DNA from: Sistotremastrum niveocremeum HHB9708
Lineage: Eukaryota > Basidiomycota > Agaricomycetes > Sistotremastrales > Sistotremastraceae
Direction: 5' to 3'
NCBI GenBank assembly: GCA_001630475.1
Contig: KV419418.1
Location: forward strand, 186,001 to 250,000
DNA length: 64,000 bases
Below, in pieces: positions 60,125 through 64,000 of this stretch; position 1 is the stretch's first letter; every line of letters begins with the position of its first letter. A program made the position numbers and the translations under genes. The notes under the pieces were generated by a model. It made no database searches, had not been told where the DNA came from, and saw nothing but the letters and a program-made list of their open reading frames with translations.

Positions 60125-63100
60125 TTACATGATGCCCAATGTCCTATACAAATTCTTCGCCTCGCTGAACAATTTCAGCTCCTCGTATGCACGTGCCTCG
60201 CCGACCTCCTTCTTAACAGCTGACCTCCGCTCGTGTGAGATCTGTTTGACGACGACTTCATATCCCGCCGATACAGGACGATGATCGGAAACCTTCGGCT
60301 CGTATCTCTGATAGTGTAGCGGGACTACACGTCCCTCCGCACGCGTTTGGTAGAGGATACGATCGCACCACGCCGGAATTCGTTTCTTTTCCGAACTGTC
60401 GTATTCCGTGGAATGGCGATCATATTTGTATGTGGGAGCAAAAGTGATGGGAGCTTCGCGGAACGAGCGAAGGCGGAATGCAGGATTTGAATGCATCTCT
60501 TTGAGTAGCTGATCCTGAGCGAGAAGAGAAGCAAGATCATGATTTTCGATAGCGTGGATGACAGCGTCTCGGCGTTGATCGATTCGGTAGTTGAGATCAC
60601 CATTGAGCTATATCAGGCTTTGAGTTAGGGGGTCTTACGATGAGAATATGTCAAGGCGCTTACGAAGCAGATTTCATGATCTAAGATCATTGAACCATCT
60701 CCTCCACCAACGTACGCCAAAGCTTCATCCGCCGGACTACTTTCAGGAAAAACAGATTTCTCTTCCAAGATGGCGGCAAGATCATTGTTCCGTTGTCGTT
60801 TGTGGCTCTGTCCAGCAGCAAGATGACAATTGATAAAACATATCGACGTATCGTCCACCACAAATCTTGCGACAATCGCGCCCTAGAGTGAATACGTGAG
60901 CGTACTAGGATTTAAGTGATAAGCAAAGTCGTACTTTGTTGCCGAATCTACCGCCCATGCCGCGCTTGACAGTTGTGATCCTCTCGTCGTTCAATGAACC
61001 GGCTTTCCTCTCCGAATTTCTCACGAAAATGCAGGTGAACAAGCCAACCAGGTTCTCCGTATGGACGACCGTATATGGATCATCGGGAGGCATAGCTAAA
61101 CGAACTGCGAACACGAGTCGATCATACCACTGCTTGTAAGATCGCGAGACTTTCTCGGAGACGTGATCGCCGGCTTTCTTCTTCGTCCGACCTAGCAAGA
61201 CAGTCTCTGACGATCACACCAATTCTGTCAGCTTCTGCCGATACCAAATCAGGCAAAGAGGGAATAAACTCACTAGCGGTAAGCCTCCGATTCTCCAGGT
61301 CAATCATTTCTTGAAACCCGAAGCAGATGATATCCGGTCTGTCAACGCTCCTCAGGAGATTCTCCAAAAATCCTGCATCATCGATGTTCCCGCTCAGTTG
61401 TTCAGGCTTCGCAGCATCCACGTTCCACGTGCAGATCAGCACTTTGAGTTTCCTGAACGTGCTAAAATCTGCTTCTCGTTTCAACATCTCCTTATCGACC
61501 CATTCAGCACCTAACAATCCATCCCAGAATCTCAGCTTCTCATCTCTGCCGACGCTAACGACGCTGAGATGACCGAACGGGTCGATTGAGAATGGATCGG
61601 CAGTCAGGGAGAGGACAGGGAGTTCTTCGTGGGCTTTCCATTGGTTCGTTATAAGCCAGGGTGTTTGAGATACATCATAAGCTGATATCACTCCTTTTCT
61701 TCCGCCGGCCCACAGCCGCGTCCCGACTCCCAGAAGACAGAGAATGTCGGAGGATCCGACCTTAATCACGTCGCGACATTGTGGATCGTTGGCGTCCCAG
61801 ACTGATATGTATCCTCCTTCGTGGCCGAGGTAGATTGTAGATGGACGAGAGGGGAGGTATGAGCCTGCGGTGACTGGCCCTATGTTTTCGGTGGGACTGA
61901 GTAAGAGGGGCTTGGACGCCATGGAACTGATCGGAGCTGGAGCCGCGAGCGATAGTGAAGTTTGAGAGGAGGATGCGGATGATGGCGGTCCAGGAGCGGA
62001 CGTTTGAGATGGAAGGACGTCATACACTCTCACACCAGAACTCTGCGATCCCGTACCCAACGAGCTCCATATCCTGTCTCCGAAAACACCCATGAATTGA
62101 GTTTTATCAGGCATCCTTAACGTCCTTGGCTTTCCCATGTTCTCAGAAGCAGGTTCGAACATGACTAGTTTGCCTGTTTCGTCGAGACTGATCATTGTAG
62201 TTCGATGGCGGACGATATGAGTGATTGAATGAGAATGCCATCCGGATCGTGTATCTGCTATACTGGCGCGGGCAACGTCGATCAATAGCAGCGTGCCCTG
62301 ATTCGTTCCAGCCCAGAGCATATCGCCATTCCCGGACGCCCATTCCATGGCGGTGACACAACTCTTCTTGATATCTCCCAGATCAACTTCGGAGACGGTT
62401 GAGGCACCATTGCCAGTGAGAGGTAATGTATGGATTCGGAAATGATGCTGGCTCGCAACCACAACGTAGGGGCCTTTCGAACGGACCATTGCGTGATGAG
62501 CGGAGACGTGAATAGGAGCGTCTAATGGACTTGGAAGAGTAGGTGGACGACGTGACGAGTGTGATGAATCAGGTGCGAGATCGACGGAACGGCGTGTGGC
62601 AGGTGTTGTACTTGCGTCATCTTCGGATTCTGCGGATGAAAGTGATTCGAGTTCGCCAGCAGTCTGGCGTCGAGGAGGCAGCTTGTCGTGAATCCCTATG
62701 GTACGGGTCGGAGGTGGTGGCAGTCGAGCTGGAGCGGATGATGGAGTTGCGAGGGGCGTAATGTCATCCATGAGACTGTTGTTGAAAGAAGGTCGAGTGG
62801 TCGTCGGTATCGGAGGTGGAAGTGATGCAAGAGGTGGCGAAGGGGAAGGCGGTTGACGTGGAGGTAAACGTGAATCTAATGAGTCATGGCGTGATGGAGG
62901 AAGAGAATGCTTGAAAGGATGTGATGGAGGAGGAGGATGCAAAGGCGCTGTGGCATGAGGGTTGATGGGAGACACGCCAGTTGATGACCTAGGAGGTAGT
63001 GGAGGAAGATTGGCAGTGTTCAATGTCGGTAATGAAGCCGTATGTGCAGAAACGTTGGGTGATGAAGGTACAGATCTAATAGATCCATCAATTAGCGCCG

Positions 63101-64000
63101 GTCGGGGAGGTACGCGAGGCGGGATCCTGGCGGGTGGCTCGGGGGGAGAGGACTGCTCTGATTTGGACTGGTATGCGTCCGAAAAGACATCCGGGTCACT
63201 GGAGCTCGTCGAAGGAGGCGTGTCGGTGAGCTCATTAACTCCGAACTGCGAGCCGTCATTTTGAGATGATATCGAAGAATGTGTACTGCGTGAAGGAAGA
63301 GGTGGTGGTATTACAGATGGAGACGATGCTGAAGAAAGTAATGCTGGATGCGAAGGAGGTGGTGGGGGAGTGTAGTCTGTTGGAGTATGCAGTCGGATTT
63401 GAGGAGGGGAGGCTGAGCGTGGGATATGCAATACAGAGGGAGAAGCTGAGGGAGAATTTCGGTTCGGACGTTGTGGAATAACAGGGGCGCTACTGTATGG
63501 CGGAGGCGTTGGACGAGAGTTAAGCAGTGATTTATCTGGTTTGCTATGGAGAGTGCGAATCAGTAACCAGTTGAATAATTATCATGCATGTAGTCGTACC
63601 TTGCAAGTGGAACAGGCGGTGGTGTCTTGTCTGATGCACGCTCGTCGTCGTCGATGGCCGGCCAAACTTTATGCACAGATGGCGGCCGAGCAGGTAACGG
63701 TCCTGGCTTCCTCAAGCTCCCGTTCCCCTGAGCATGTCGTCGGACGCCATAGGTCGGCGGAGGTGGAGGTGGAGGTCTCTTCAGAGCTTGCTCAGCCATG
63801 GGTGCCTTCCCATTCCCATTCGCCTCTTTTACACTTTCAAAATTCAGTGAAGGCGAATGTCTGAGCTCGGCATGCGGCTGAGCACCATGGCCGTCCTCAA
63901 CGGCGAGTGTCGGCGAGTGATCGGTTACAGAGTGAGATCTCGAACGAGATCCTGTAGGCGAAGGCGAATGAACGACATGAACGTCGGGTGAAGGAGCAAG
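60125..64000 (-). CDS. WD40 plus inositol polyphosphate 5-phosphatase, 5' partial
   Basis: The minus strand runs off the right edge; 1209 residues lie in the window. Exons (high to low) are >64000-63600, 63543-61274, 61191-60935, 60882-60664 and 60607-60125, with phases consistent. Order of parts: a Pro/Ser-rich disordered region with poly-Pro, then WD40-like repeats (MEWASGNGDMLWAGTNQGTL, STIYLGHEGGYISVWDANDP, TRLWAGGRKGVISAYDV, LSVVSVGRDEKLRFWDG), then the 5-phosphatase domain. Catalytic motifs present are ICTWNVDAAKP, FGFQEMIDLE, LNGDLNYRID, PAWCDRIL and SDHRPV, so it should remove the 5-phosphate of phosphoinositides or inositol phosphates. The WD40-first layout matches a known fungal and plant class. 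The protein ends shortly after the catalytic domain. Confidence 0.93.

Noticed and set aside
1-64000. CRISPR arrays, operons, bacterial-type signals or integrated viral elements
   Set aside because: The sequence is plainly eukaryotic with many introns. No regularly spaced repeats, terminal long repeats, or reverse-transcriptase or capsid motifs were seen.

Overview
The window is a piece of nuclear DNA from a basidiomycete fungus, most likely an Agaricomycete. The evidence is dense genes on both strands, many GT-AG introns of about 50 nt, an AA9 polysaccharide monooxygenase, MYND-finger and F-box genes, and secreted peptidases. The species cannot be named from the sequence. There is no CRISPR array, tRNA, rRNA or retroelement that I could support.

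Layout. 1-992: 3' part of an S10 serine carboxypeptidase (+). 3.9-6.4 kb: Ser/Pro/Gln-rich orphan protein (+). 7.35-9.84 kb: complete S10 carboxypeptidase (-), a diverged paralog of the first. 10.5-10.9 kb: MITE-like element. 11.7-12.4 kb: small orphan protein (+). 12.7-13.9 kb: NmrA-like gene (-) with an in-frame stop near its end. 14.5-16.5 kb: DNAJC3/P58IPK co-chaperone (+). 16.7-26.3 kb: four F-box paralogs (-), with a MYND-finger gene between the first and second. 26.9-28.2 kb: ZIP metal transporter (-). 28.2-31.9 kb: almost empty. 31.9-41.2 kb: three more F-box paralogs (+), flanked on the left by an AA9-like protein that has lost copper ligands and on the right by an AA9 with an intact histidine brace. 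41.5-43.3 kb: single-pass membrane protein (-). 43.6-45.8 kb: Hrp1/Nab4-type RNA-binding protein (+) whose ATG is split by an intron. 48.1-56.7 kb: four paralogous small proteins with a basic / helix-loop-helix-like / zipper-like layout (+). 57.7-58.9 kb: coiled-coil membrane protein (-). 60.1 kb to the right edge: WD40 plus inositol polyphosphate 5-phosphatase (-), 5' end outside the window.

The conserved genes (DNAJC3, Hrp1, ZIP, 5-phosphatase) are single and unremarkable. The rest consists of paralog sets: S10 (2), F-box (7), AA9 (2) and the zipper-like family (4). The F-box proteins would act as SCF ubiquitin-ligase substrate adaptors, the S10 and AA9 proteins are secreted degradative enzymes or relatives of them, and the zipper-like proteins may be nuclear regulators.

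The most striking feature is micro-exons. Reading conserved protein motifs across splice sites gives ten exons of 6-9 nt in eight genes. Several sit at identical positions in paralogs, and one carries the conserved Tyr-Cys of a MYND zinc finger. A conventional gene model would miss most of them.
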